NCBI GenBank assembly: GCA_964614535.1
Contig: CAZTOZ010000039.1
Coordinates: 1-64,000 of the forward strand
Source: JALSHZ01 sp964614535
Lineage (GTDB): Bacteria > Pseudomonadota > Gammaproteobacteria > UWMA-0217
Direction of reading: 5' to 3'
Length of the DNA: 64,000 nt
Shown here: positions 51,436 through 60,101 of the stretch, piece after piece
How the letters are laid out: each line of letters opens with the position of its first letter
How positions within the stretch are numbered: position 1 is the stretch's first letter
The notes under the pieces: generated by a model
Database searches by the model: none
Seen by the model: the letters and a program-made list of their open reading frames with translations, nothing else
Told to the model about the DNA's origin: nothing
Program-made: the position numbers and the translations under genes

Positions 51436-51676
51436 GACCGCCTACCCGTTTCATCTCTCTGTCACCGGTGCCTCGGCCACTCCGTGCCGATGCCCGATTC
51501 CATCTGCCCGTAGATTGCTACGGGCGGACGCAATATTGCGACTCACCTCCCGGAGCCGCACCGACCACCCCGACCGGGATGGCGTGATGCCGTGGCTGCG
51601 ACAGCAGGGAACCTTCGATCCATGCCCGGATCGTCACCCGACGCGCCGCAAGCGGCGACGCACCGAAGGCACCTCG

Positions 51677-52000
51677 TCAAACCGCCTCCATCGTACACAA
51701 CAGCGGGTGATTGTTCTCACGCGCATAGTTGTTGACCATGGCCGTCTTGGTCTCCGCCACATCCTTGGTGAAGGTGCCACAGATGCCCTTGCCCTTGGTG
51801 TGGACATTGAGCATGATGCGCGTCGCGTTCTCCCGGTCCAGCCCGAAGAATTGCTCCAGCACATTGACGACGAACTCCATCGGTGTGTAGTCGTCATTGA
51901 GCAGAATCACGTTGTAGCGCGGAGGCTCCTTCAGCTCCGGCTTGCCGGTTTCGAGCGCGAGATCGGCATCCCCACTGTCGAACTTCTCTTTGTCAGCCAT
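51677..52000 (-). CDS. clpS: ClpA adaptor protein ClpS
   Basis: The 107-aa adaptor has an acidic flexible tail and a core with YNVILLNDDYTPMEFVVNVLEQFF, the N-degron-binding fold. It delivers N-end rule substrates to ClpA. It is transcribed together with or before clpA on the minus strand. Unlike many Gammaproteobacteria there is no cspD beside it. Confidence 0.96.
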   Translation of the reverse strand: MADKEKFDSGDADLALETGKPELKEPPRYNVILLNDDYTPMEFVVNVLEQFFGLDRENATRIMLNVHTKGKGICGTFTKDVAETKTAMVNNYARENNHPLLCTMEAV

Positions 52001-52320
52001 ACTCGGACTTCAGCCGTTCACTACCCGTTGACACGCGCCCAACCTCTGCGGACACGCTTGCGGCACGCCACCGCGCCGCCAGAAAACCATCACGCCCGGC
52101 ATCCATGTTCTGTGCACAAAACGAAGTTTTCCTCCGTTTCCTCACCTTTGGGTGTTCTCTACGAACCGCCCCGATACCTTTGCCGGCGCACCAATCCCTA
52201 TATAGCCGATCCGACCCAGGTCACGCGACCGCCCTGTGCCCATAATGCGGGGTGACGGCGCCGCTTTCAACAAGGCGATCGCCACCACAAAGTGCGACGC
52301 CACTCGCCATTTGCGACCGG
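52001..52320. other. Gene-free region between clpS and icd
   Basis: Both flanking genes run on the minus strand. I see no coding sequence or hairpin terminator in these 320 bases; a cspD gene, common at this position in relatives, is absent. The clpS promoter should lie here. Confidence 0.55.
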
Positions 52321-53577
52321 TCACATCCTCCTGATCATCTCCTCACCGAAACCCGAACAGGAGACCTTGGTAGCCCCCTCCATCAGACGATGGAAGTCGT
52401 AGGTCACATTCTTGCTCTTGATGGCGGCGCCAATCGCCTTGATGACCAGATCGGCCGCTTCGGTCCACCCCATGTGCCGCAGCATCATTTCAGCAGACAA
52501 GATCAACGAGCCAGGGTTCACCTGATCCTTACCGGCATACTTCGGCGCGGTGCCGTGCGTGGCCTCGAACAGGCCGATGGTATCGGAGAGGTTGGCGCCC
52601 GGCGCGATGCCGATGCCACCCACCTGCGCCGCCAGCGCATCGGAGATGTAGTCGCCATTGAGATTCAGCGTGGCGATCACGTCATACTCCTCGGGCCGCA
52701 GCAGGATCTGCTGCAGGAAGGCGTCGGCGATAACGTCCTTGACGATGATCCGCTCGCCGGTCCTGGGATTCTTGAAGTGGTGCCACGGACCACCGTCGAG
52801 CGGCTCGGCGCCGAACTCGTCCACGGCCAGCTCATAACCCCAGGTCTTGAACGCGCCTTCGGTGAATTTCATGATGTTGCCCTTGTGAACCAACGTCACC
52901 GAAGGACGGTCGTTGTCGATGGCGTACTGGATCGCCTTGCGCACCAGGCGACGGGTGCCATCTCGTGAGACCGGCTTGACGCCGATGCCGGAGGTCTCGG
53001 GAAAGCGGATCTTGGTGACGCCCATTTGCTGCTGGAGGAAGTCGATGACCGTTTTCACCTCGTCACTACCGGCTTCCCACTCGATTCCGGCATAGATGTC
53101 CTCCGAATTCTCGCGGAAGATCACCATGTCGGTCTTCTCCGGCGCCTTCAACGGGCTGGGCGTCCCCTCGAAATACTGTACCGGCCGTTGACAGACGTAG
53201 AGATCCAGCTCTTGGCGCAGCGCGACATTGAGCGAGCGGATACCGCCCCCGACCGGCGTCGTCAGCGGCCCCTTGATGGCGATGAGAAAATCGCGAATCG
53301 CCTCCAGCGTCTCATCCGGCAGCCAAGTGTTCTCGCCATAGACCGCGTTGGCCTTCTCGCCAGCATAGATCTCCATCCAGTGCAGCCTGCGGCTGCCGCC
53401 ATAGGCCTTCTCCACTGCCGCGTCGATCACCTTGCGCATCACCGGCGTGATATCGACGCCAATACCGTCCCCCTCGATGAAAGGAATGATCGGCTGATCG
53501 GGCACGTTCAGCGAGTGGTCGCTGTTGGCCGTGATCTTCTCGCCGCCCGTGGGGACCTCGATATGTTGGTATGGCAT
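52321..53577 (-). CDS. icd: NADP-dependent isocitrate dehydrogenase
   Basis: The 418-aa enzyme is of the Escherichia coli type: IPFIEGDGIGVDITPVM, the phosphorylatable-serine region FRENSEDIYAGIEW, and LVHKGNIMKFTEGAFKTWGY. NADP specificity is inferred from this family and not from residues I can verify. It oxidises isocitrate to 2-oxoglutarate in the citric-acid cycle. It diverges from mnmA with 52 bases between the two starts. Confidence 0.95.
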   Translation of the reverse strand: MPYQHIEVPTGGEKITANSDHSLNVPDQPIIPFIEGDGIGVDITPVMRKVIDAAVEKAYGGSRRLHWMEIYAGEKANAVYGENTWLPDETLEAIRDFLIAIKGPLTTPVGGGIRSLNVALRQELDLYVCQRPVQYFEGTPSPLKAPEKTDMVIFRENSEDIYAGIEWEAGSDEVKTVIDFLQQQMGVTKIRFPETSGIGVKPVSRDGTRRLVRKAIQYAIDNDRPSVTLVHKGNIMKFTEGAFKTWGYELAVDEFGAEPLDGGPWHHFKNPRTGERIIVKDVIADAFLQQILLRPEEYDVIATLNLNGDYISDALAAQVGGIGIAPGANLSDTIGLFEATHGTAPKYAGKDQVNPGSLILSAEMMLRHMGWTEAADLVIKAIGAAIKSKNVTYDFHRLMEGATKVSCSGFGEEMIRRM

Positions 53578-53629
53578 CAATTCACTCCGTTGTTGCTTGT
53601 GGTTGTATCGCTGGCTCATTATATCCGCC

Positions 53630-54718
53630 ATGACGAAAGCGCAGCAAAAAACCCGGGTGATCATTGGCATGTCGGGTGGCGTCGATTCTTCGGTGGCGGC
53701 ATGGAGACTGCTGCGGGAAGGTCACCACGTCGAAGGACTGTTCATGAAGAACTGGGAGGAGGACGACACCGAGGAATACTGCACCGCGGCGGAGGATCTG
53801 CGCGATGCCCAGGCCGTCTGCGACCAGCTCGGCATCCCGCTGCACACGGTCAATTTCTCGGCCGACTACTGGGACCGGGTATTCGAGTACTTTCTCGCCG
53901 AATACCGGGCCGGACGCACACCCAATCCCGACGTGATGTGCAACAAGGAGATCAAGTTCAAAGCCTTCCTCGACCACGCACTCGACCTGGGCGCGGACTG
54001 CATCGCCACCGGCCACTATGCCCGGACCCGCCACGACGGCAATCACTGGCAGCTGCTCCGGGGCCGCGATGCCAACAAGGACCAGAGCTATTTCCTCTGC
54101 GCCCTGAACCAGTACCAACTGGCCCACGCATGGTTTCCGCTGGGCGGGATGGAGAAGACCGAGGTCCGCCGCATCGCCACAGAACAGGGCTTCGTCAACA
54201 GCGCCAAGAAGGACAGCACCGGCATCTGCTTCATCGGCGAGCGCAAGTTTCGCGATTTCCTCGAACGCTTCATCCCCGCCCAGCCCGGCGAGATCGTCAC
54301 CCCCAGCGGCGAGGTCATCGGCCGCCACAACGGCCTGATGTTCTATACCCTCGGGCAACGGCAGGGGCTCGGCATCGGCGGCATCGCCGGCAGCGGCGAC
54401 GCACCGTGGTTCGTCGCCGACAAACGTCTCGACAGCAACCAGCTCGTCGTGGTGCAGGGGCACGACCATCCGCTACTGTTCCGACGCCGCCTGGAAGCCT
54501 CCCGACTCAACTGGATCAGCGGCACACCACCGGAGACCCCCCTGCGGTGTACCGCCAAGATCCGTTACCGCCAGAACGACCAGCCCTGCGAACTTCGGCT
54601 GCTCGACGGCGGTCGCTGCGAGGTGGTCTTCGACACACCGCAGCGGGCCGTCACGCCCGGGCAGGCGCTGGTGCTCTACCGACAGGAGGTCTGCCTCGGC
54701 GGTGGCATCATCGATTGA
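53630..54718 (+). CDS. mnmA: tRNA 2-thiouridine(34) synthase MnmA
   Basis: The 362-aa enzyme has the PP-loop GMSGGVDSSVAAWRL, the first catalytic cysteine in NPDVMCNKEIKF and the second in STGICFIGERKF. It thiolates U34 of tRNAs for Lys, Glu and Gln using sulfur from the Tus relay. The ATG at 53630 is preferred over a longer frame that overlaps icd. A bidirectional terminator follows. Confidence 0.96.
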   Translation: MTKAQQKTRVIIGMSGGVDSSVAAWRLLREGHHVEGLFMKNWEEDDTEEYCTAAEDLRDAQAVCDQLGIPLHTVNFSADYWDRVFEYFLAEYRAGRTPNPDVMCNKEIKFKAFLDHALDLGADCIATGHYARTRHDGNHWQLLRGRDANKDQSYFLCALNQYQLAHAWFPLGGMEKTEVRRIATEQGFVNSAKKDSTGICFIGERKFRDFLERFIPAQPGEIVTPSGEVIGRHNGLMFYTLGQRQGLGIGGIAGSGDAPWFVADKRLDSNQLVVVQGHDHPLLFRRRLEASRLNWISGTPPETPLRCTAKIRYRQNDQPCELRLLDGGRCEVVFDTPQRAVTPGQALVLYRQEVCLGGGIID

Positions 54719-54728
54719 GCCATGCACA

Positions 54729-54754
54729 AAAAAACCGCCAGCAGGCGGTTTTTT
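54729..54754. terminator. Bidirectional terminator shared by mnmA and the cbb3 accessory genes
   Basis: AAAAAACCGCC and GGCGGTTTTTT form a perfect 11-bp stem with an AGCA loop; runs of A and T on both sides serve both strands. It lies 10 bases after the mnmA stop and 25 bases after the stop of the 34-aa gene. Confidence 0.93.
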
Positions 54755-54778
54755 GCAGCGACCGGCCGGAAGACCGGA

Positions 54779-54883
54779 TCAATCGGCGAACATCACCGAG
54801 AAGAAGCTGAACCACGACCACACGACCAATGCCACGACAATGGCCACCGAGATATAGAAATGCTTGTTGTGATCGAGTGACAT
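54779..54883 (-). CDS. Small single-span membrane peptide, 34 aa, in the cbb3 cluster
   Basis: An ATG at 54881-54883 opens a frame of 34 codons, too short for usual gene callers. The peptide starts MSLDHNKHFYISVAIV and continues through a Val/Ala/Trp-rich hydrophobic stretch (about residues 11-31, with a WSWFSFF run) to a short acidic end. GAGGGAAG lies a few bases upstream, a plausible ribosome-binding site. It is the last frame of the ccoH-ccoI-ccoS run before the shared terminator. Its size and single helix recall small oxidase-associated peptides such as CcoM or CydX, but I see no sequence match to either, so the role is inferred from location only. Confidence 0.6.
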   Translation of the reverse strand: MSLDHNKHFYISVAIVVALVVWSWFSFFSVMFAD

Positions 54884-54962
54884 TCCGCTTCCCTCTGTTT
54901 GGTGTTGGATTGCGGCAGAATCTACCTGATCCCCCGTCACCACGCAAGGCGGGGGCGCACAC

Positions 54963-55163
54963 TCAATCCTTCTTCGACGTCTTCCCGTCGGGCTTGGCGG
55001 GACGACGGTTGGGGATCATCGGATCGTCGTCGTCCATCAAAATGCGATGGGCGGCGCCGTCGAGATCGTCATACTGGCCGCTGCGCACCGAGAGCACGAA
55101 GGCAGCGATCGCCACGGCCGCGAGTATGACCGCCAGCGGAATCAGGATATAGAGTATCTCCAC
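54963..55163 (-). CDS. ccoS: cbb3 oxidase maturation protein CcoS
   Basis: The 66-aa protein opens MEILYILIPLAVILAAVAIAAFVLSVRSGQYDDLD, the single-helix-plus-short-tail pattern typical of CcoS. It is needed for insertion of heme b and copper into cbb3 oxidase in Rhodobacter. It is three bases after ccoI. Confidence 0.92.
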   Translation of the reverse strand: MEILYILIPLAVILAAVAIAAFVLSVRSGQYDDLDGAAHRILMDDDDPMIPNRRPAKPDGKTSKKD

Positions 55164-55166
55164 GAC

Positions 55167-57578
55167 TCACCTCTTCTCTTTCAGACGCAACGCATTGAGG
55201 ACCACGAACAGCGAACTGCCCGACATGCCGATGGCCGCCATCCACGGCTGGATGTAACCGGCGGCCGCCAGCGGCAGGGCCGTCAGATTGTAGCCGATCG
55301 CCCAGCCGATGTTCTGACGGATGATCTTGAGCGTACGACGAGCCATTTCGACACTGAACGGCAACACCGTCAGGTCGTCTCCCAGCAACACCATGTCGGC
55401 GCTCGCCTGCGCCAACTGCGCGCCCTTGCCCATCGCAATGGAGACCTGGGCGCCGGCCAGCACCGGCGCATCGTTGACGCCATCCCCGACCATGGCCACC
55501 ACACGCCCCTGGGACTGCAATCGGCGCAGATAGTCGAGCTTGTCCTGTGGCAACTGCTCCGCTGCCCACTGCTCGATACCCAGACGACCGGCGATGGCGG
55601 CGACGGCCTCCCGGTTGTCGCCGCTGAGCAGGTGAACGGTCACCCCCTGGGCCGCCAGCGCCCTCACGACCGACGCCGCCTCCCGGCGCGGCTCGTCGGC
55701 CAGGTGAAACGCCGCCAATGGCCTCTCCCGGCTGCCGAGATAGATGGTCGAACCCTCCGCCTCGACCGGTTCGAGGCCAGGATGCCATGCGCGCAGATGG
55801 TCGAGACTGCCCAGCCGGTAGAACTCGCCATCGAAACGCCCGGTCACGCCACGCCCCGTCTCCGCCTCGACCACCTCCAGCACCAACGGCGCCTCGACGC
55901 CAGCCTTCAGCGCCTCCGCCACGGGATGCTCGCTGAACCCTTCCAGCCCGGCGGCGAGCCGGCGCAGCCAGGCCTCGTCGAGATCGGCCAGCCGGGTCAC
56001 GCCCGTGACCCGGAGCCTGCCATGGGTGAGCGTCCCGGTCTTGTCGAAAATCATGTCCGTCGCCCGCGCCAGCGTCTCCAACGCATGCCCCCGCGTGGTC
56101 AGCACACCCCGGGCCGTAAGGCTGCCGGTGGCGGCGGTCAGCGCCACCGGGGTCGCCAGCGACAACGCGCAGGGACAGGTGATCACCAGCACCGACAGCG
56201 TGATCCAGAGCGCATCTTCCGGGCGATGCAGATACCAGTAGGCAAACACAGCGGCCGCCACCAGCAACAAGCCGGCGACGAACCAGCCGGCAACGCGGTT
56301 GGCCAGCTCGGCCACCCGCGGCTTCTCGGCATGGGCCCGCTCCAACAGCCGCGATATGCCGGCCAGCACGGTATCCTGCCCGATACGATCCACCTCGATC
56401 GTCAACGGCGACTCGCTGTTGATGGTACCGCCAATCACCTGCTCGCCCACCTGTTTCAGCCGCGGCAGACTCTCGCCGGTGAGTAACGCTTCGTTGATGC
56501 TGCTTCTGCCCTCGACGATGACACCATCGGCCGGGATCACCTCGCCAGGCTTGACCACCAGCCGGTCACCAACGGCCAACTCCGCCACCGCGACCGACTC
56601 CACACCATCGGCCGTAAGTCGGTGCGCCGTCGCCGGCATCAGTTTGACCAGCTCCTCGGCCACCTGCCCGGCCTTGTGGCGCGCCGTCATCTCCAGCGTT
56701 CTGCCGATCAGCAGAAAGAAGATGAACATCGTCACCGAATCGAAATAGACGTGGCCGGTACCGCTCCAGGTGGCCCAGGCACTGGCCAGAAAGGCAAGCC
56801 CGATGGCCAGTGAGACCGGCACGTCCATCCCGAGGCGCCGCTGGCGCAGATCCCGCCAGGCCGACTGAAAGAAGGCCTGCCCGGCATAGCCGATCACCGG
56901 AATGGTGACGATCATGCTGGCCCAACGCAGCAGGTTGCGGATGCCCTCGTCCATCCCCTGGTACTCCCCCAGGTAGAGGGCCACCGCCATCATCATCACC
57001 TGCATGGTACCGACGCCAGCGATGCCGATCCGGCGCAGGGCGCGGTTGCGCTCCTTCTTCTGCAGCGCCTCCTGCCGGCTGGGATCGAAAGGGTGGGCGT
57101 GGTAACCGATCTCGGTGATCGCCTTGAGAATGTCGGAGAGACGGATCCGGCTGTTGTCCCAGGTGACCTGGGCACGATGCGTGGAGTAGTTGACGTGAAA
57201 GGCGAGCACGCCGTCGAGCGCGCCGACATGGCGCTCGCTGAGCCAGACGCAAGCGGCGCAGACGATGCCCTCCAGCATCAGCGCCGCCTCGCGCACATCG
57301 TCATCGCGAACGTGGACGAAGGAACGTTGCAGCGTTTCGTTGTCGTAGACCTGGAGATCCCGCAGCGCTTCGGGTACCAGATCCTCGGGCGCACGTGCCT
57401 TTTCGGTGCGGTGGTGGTAGTACTGCTCCAGACCGTTTTCGACGATGGCCGTCGCCACCGCCTGGCATCCCATGCAGCACATTGGGCGCGGCTCACCCTC
57501 GATATCGACGGTCAGATCGACCTCGTCAGGTACCGGCAGTCCGCAGTGGTAACACGCTTGGGTATCGGCGGTGGGCAT
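55167..57578 (-). CDS. ccoI: Copper-translocating P-type ATPase CcoI
   Basis: The 803-aa ATPase has an N-terminal cysteine region (CYHCGLP and CCMGC), an HMA-like domain with CAAC (about residue 104), eight membrane helices, the translocation motif CPC in TCPCALSLATP, the phosphorylation motif DKTGTLT and a GDGVNDAP hinge. It supplies copper for the heme-copper centre of cbb3. It is encoded 11 bases after ccoH. Confidence 0.95.
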   Translation of the reverse strand: MPTADTQACYHCGLPVPDEVDLTVDIEGEPRPMCCMGCQAVATAIVENGLEQYYHHRTEKARAPEDLVPEALRDLQVYDNETLQRSFVHVRDDDVREAALMLEGIVCAACVWLSERHVGALDGVLAFHVNYSTHRAQVTWDNSRIRLSDILKAITEIGYHAHPFDPSRQEALQKKERNRALRRIGIAGVGTMQVMMMAVALYLGEYQGMDEGIRNLLRWASMIVTIPVIGYAGQAFFQSAWRDLRQRRLGMDVPVSLAIGLAFLASAWATWSGTGHVYFDSVTMFIFFLLIGRTLEMTARHKAGQVAEELVKLMPATAHRLTADGVESVAVAELAVGDRLVVKPGEVIPADGVIVEGRSSINEALLTGESLPRLKQVGEQVIGGTINSESPLTIEVDRIGQDTVLAGISRLLERAHAEKPRVAELANRVAGWFVAGLLLVAAAVFAYWYLHRPEDALWITLSVLVITCPCALSLATPVALTAATGSLTARGVLTTRGHALETLARATDMIFDKTGTLTHGRLRVTGVTRLADLDEAWLRRLAAGLEGFSEHPVAEALKAGVEAPLVLEVVEAETGRGVTGRFDGEFYRLGSLDHLRAWHPGLEPVEAEGSTIYLGSRERPLAAFHLADEPRREAASVVRALAAQGVTVHLLSGDNREAVAAIAGRLGIEQWAAEQLPQDKLDYLRRLQSQGRVVAMVGDGVNDAPVLAGAQVSIAMGKGAQLAQASADMVLLGDDLTVLPFSVEMARRTLKIIRQNIGWAIGYNLTALPLAAAGYIQPWMAAIGMSGSSLFVVLNALRLKEKR

Positions 57579-57589
57579 GCGCGCAGAGA

Positions 57590-58426
57590 CTACCGCTCGC
57601 CCTCACCCGCCTCATTGACGGATGTCGAAGCCTTGAACTCGTACCGGTCCTCGCCCCTGACGATAGTGACCACCACATCCCATCGCCCCGGCGCCGGCAA
57701 CACCAGCTCGGCCAGATAGCTGCCCGGCGCATCGGCACGCATCGAGAACCCGGTATCGAGACGATGGTTGCCCGGCCACAGAAAGGTACCGGTCACCTCG
57801 GCACCGGTGACGGGCGCTCCGTCACTCCCCGCGATCGCCACTTTGAAAGTGGCTGGCTTGCCCGCCACCGGCCTGCCGAGCCAGCCCTTGCGAATCTTCC
57901 AGCCCAGCTGTTTCTGTTTCTCCAGCTGCTCCAGGTGGGCATTAAAGAGCGCCTCCTTCTCCTGAAAATCATGTGAGACATTGCCAGGAAAATAGGAGAC
58001 GACCTTGGCGTTCGAGCGTGGAGGCGGCAGAAACCTGGCTGCGAACTCACCGGACATCCCCTTGTCCGCCAGGCTGATGATGATGGCATCGACGGTGGCG
58101 ATACCGACGAAGAAGAAAAACATCGTCAGCGGCGCCCAGTGAAAAAAACCACCCTCTCTTTTTTCACCGCGCGCCTCGGCCGCCTCCCAGTGGGAGGTGA
58201 CGATACCGGCGAGATAGGGAAAGGTGACGAAGAAGGCGAGACGGTAGGCGAACTGATCCAGCCCCCGCCAGTCGATGATGCCAACAGGCAGATAGATTGC
58301 CAGCGAGATCGCAATCACCAACAGCGTCACCTGCTTGCCACGTAGCCGGGTGAAACGATAGATGAGGAAGAAGAGCGCGAACTGCAACGGCAGCGCCACT
58401 GCCATCAGTTTGACGAAATCACTCAT
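57590..58426 (-). CDS. ccoH: CcoH/FixH-like protein with extended N-terminal membrane domain
   Basis: The C-terminal half (about residues 145-275) is a periplasmic FixH domain (KPATFKVAIAGSDG, GTFLWPGNHRLDTGF, APGSYLAELVLPAPGRWDVVV). Typical CcoH proteins are about 160-180 aa with one membrane helix; here the 278-aa protein has four predicted helices (about 8-28, 33-53, 66-85 and 99-123) ahead of the domain. CcoH stabilises assembly of cbb3. The ATG at 58426 has GAGGTGAGT upstream; a GTG two codons earlier is less likely. The gene lies 184 bases after ccoG. Confidence 0.8.
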   Translation of the reverse strand: MSDFVKLMAVALPLQFALFFLIYRFTRLRGKQVTLLVIAISLAIYLPVGIIDWRGLDQFAYRLAFFVTFPYLAGIVTSHWEAAEARGEKREGGFFHWAPLTMFFFFVGIATVDAIIISLADKGMSGEFAARFLPPPRSNAKVVSYFPGNVSHDFQEKEALFNAHLEQLEKQKQLGWKIRKGWLGRPVAGKPATFKVAIAGSDGAPVTGAEVTGTFLWPGNHRLDTGFSMRADAPGSYLAELVLPAPGRWDVVVTIVRGEDRYEFKASTSVNEAGEGER

Positions 58427-58610
58427 ACTCACCTCGAATCATCGTTTCAAAGACCGCGGCAGGTTCTGGCGCCCCGGCGGCTGCACGGGGTTTTTCAACC
58501 GGGACCCGGCGGTTGCGGGGAGAGGGGACGGCACCCCACGAAACCCCATGCAACGCTCTATACACCGAAAAGCGCCGCTGGGATGCGGTAGGCGCAACGA
58601 GGAACCCCCA

Positions 58611-60011
58611 TCAGGGGGAGTAGAAACGCGCCGGAATGACGGCCACGTCCTTGCCCTGATCGTCGTCGTGAACGACGAACTCGAAGTCATCGACTTTCTT
58701 GTCGTTGCCACTCCTGTCCGGACGCTTGACCTTGACCATCAGGCGCAGCGTCTTCAGCGGCTTGAGTGCCACATGGTCGAAACCACCGGTATCGAGCGTG
58801 GCGTCGTCCAGCCCCCGCATGGTGATGGCATAGTGGCGTGCCTCGGTGGTCTGGTTGGCCAGCTTGATCTCGTAGCTGTTGAGAATGCTGCCATCCGACA
58901 GCACCACATAGAGCGGCTGGCGGGTCTGGGTGATCGCGGTTTCGAGCTCGGCCTTGTGGGAAATGCTCCAGACCAGCACCGCAGTCACCGCAATGATCGA
59001 CAACGCATAGCCCACCGACTTGAGCTTGAAGATCTTGACCTTGCCACCCTCGTCTTCCGTCTCGGAGCTGTAACGGATCAGGCCGCGCTCCCACCCCAGG
59101 CTGTCCATGATGTTGTTGCAGGCATCGATACAGAGTCCGCAGTGAATGCAGGAGATCTGCAGACCATTGCGAATGTCGATCCCGGTGGGACAAACCTGTA
59201 CGCAATAGCCACAGTCGATACAGTCACCGATACCGGCTTCATGACGCTCATCGGCCGTTTTCAGGCCCTTTTTCATCTTTGCGCGCCCCTTGACACCCTC
59301 GCCCCGCCGGGTGTCGTAGGCCACCAGCTTGGTGTCCTTGTCGAACATCGCCGCCTGGAAACGCGAGTAGGGGCACATATGGGTACAGACCTGCTCCCGG
59401 GCGAGCCCCGCCATTGTGAAGGTGGTGAACGTCAACACGATGACGGTGATGTACATCGCGCTTGGCGCGTCACCGGTGAAGAAACGTCGCAACAGGTCGG
59501 TGGCATCCCCCCAGTAGAGGGTGAAGGTGATCGCCGTCCAGAACGCCACCAAGAACCAGAGCAGCCAGGTCAGGCCGATCTTGCGGATCTTCTCGGCGTT
59601 CCAGGCTTGGCGCGCCAGCCGGATACGCGCCGGCCGCTCGCCCTGAACCCAGTGCTCGATCTTGAAGAATAGGTCGCTCCAGAGCGTCTGGAAACAGAAA
59701 TAGCCGCAAAAGACGCGCCCGGCGACCCCGGTCACGAAAAAGAGCAGCAGCGCCGCGATCATCAGCAACCCGGCCAGCCAGAAGATCTGCTGCGGCTGGA
59801 CGACGAGGCCGAAGAAGTAGAACTTGCGGCCGACGATATCGAACAGCACCGCACGATCGGGGCCAACGGCCCGCTCCCACGGCAACCACGGCAATCCGTA
59901 GTACACCAGATAGGCGATGACCAGAATGGTGTTTTTGAAACGCCGGAAGTTGCCCTTGACGGAACGGGGATAGATGGGGACACGCGTCGTCGACGCGCTC
60001 TGTGTGTTCAT
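58611..60011 (-). CDS. ccoG: cbb3 oxidase accessory protein CcoG
   Basis: The 466-aa membrane protein has about five helices, the ferredoxin pair CIDCGYCVQVCP and CIHCGLCIDACN, and an upstream CTHMCPYSRFQ motif. A C-terminal immunoglobulin-like domain follows (from about residue 350). CcoG reduces copper for the copper chaperone route in cbb3 assembly. The ATG at 60011 is favoured because a longer frame overlaps the spacer. It is transcribed behind ccoP with 90 bases between. Confidence 0.95.
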   Translation of the reverse strand: MNTQSASTTRVPIYPRSVKGNFRRFKNTILVIAYLVYYGLPWLPWERAVGPDRAVLFDIVGRKFYFFGLVVQPQQIFWLAGLLMIAALLLFFVTGVAGRVFCGYFCFQTLWSDLFFKIEHWVQGERPARIRLARQAWNAEKIRKIGLTWLLWFLVAFWTAITFTLYWGDATDLLRRFFTGDAPSAMYITVIVLTFTTFTMAGLAREQVCTHMCPYSRFQAAMFDKDTKLVAYDTRRGEGVKGRAKMKKGLKTADERHEAGIGDCIDCGYCVQVCPTGIDIRNGLQISCIHCGLCIDACNNIMDSLGWERGLIRYSSETEDEGGKVKIFKLKSVGYALSIIAVTAVLVWSISHKAELETAITQTRQPLYVVLSDGSILNSYEIKLANQTTEARHYAITMRGLDDATLDTGGFDHVALKPLKTLRLMVKVKRPDRSGNDKKVDDFEFVVHDDDQGKDVAVIPARFYSP

Positions 60012-60101
60012 CGCATGAAAACCGGGACGCTTACCGAGGTGCGGGCAAGAATAGTGTGGCCGACCAGAAAAGTCGACCACGAAACAGCGGTGGCGAGCCG
60101 C

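Noticed and set aside
52142..52324. Possible 60-codon gene between clpS and icd
   Set aside because: No ribosome-binding site, no recognisable sequence, and the expected cspD sequence is not found in any frame.
55047..56486. A 479-codon plus-strand frame opposite ccoI
   Set aside because: Antisense shadow of a strongly supported copper ATPase.
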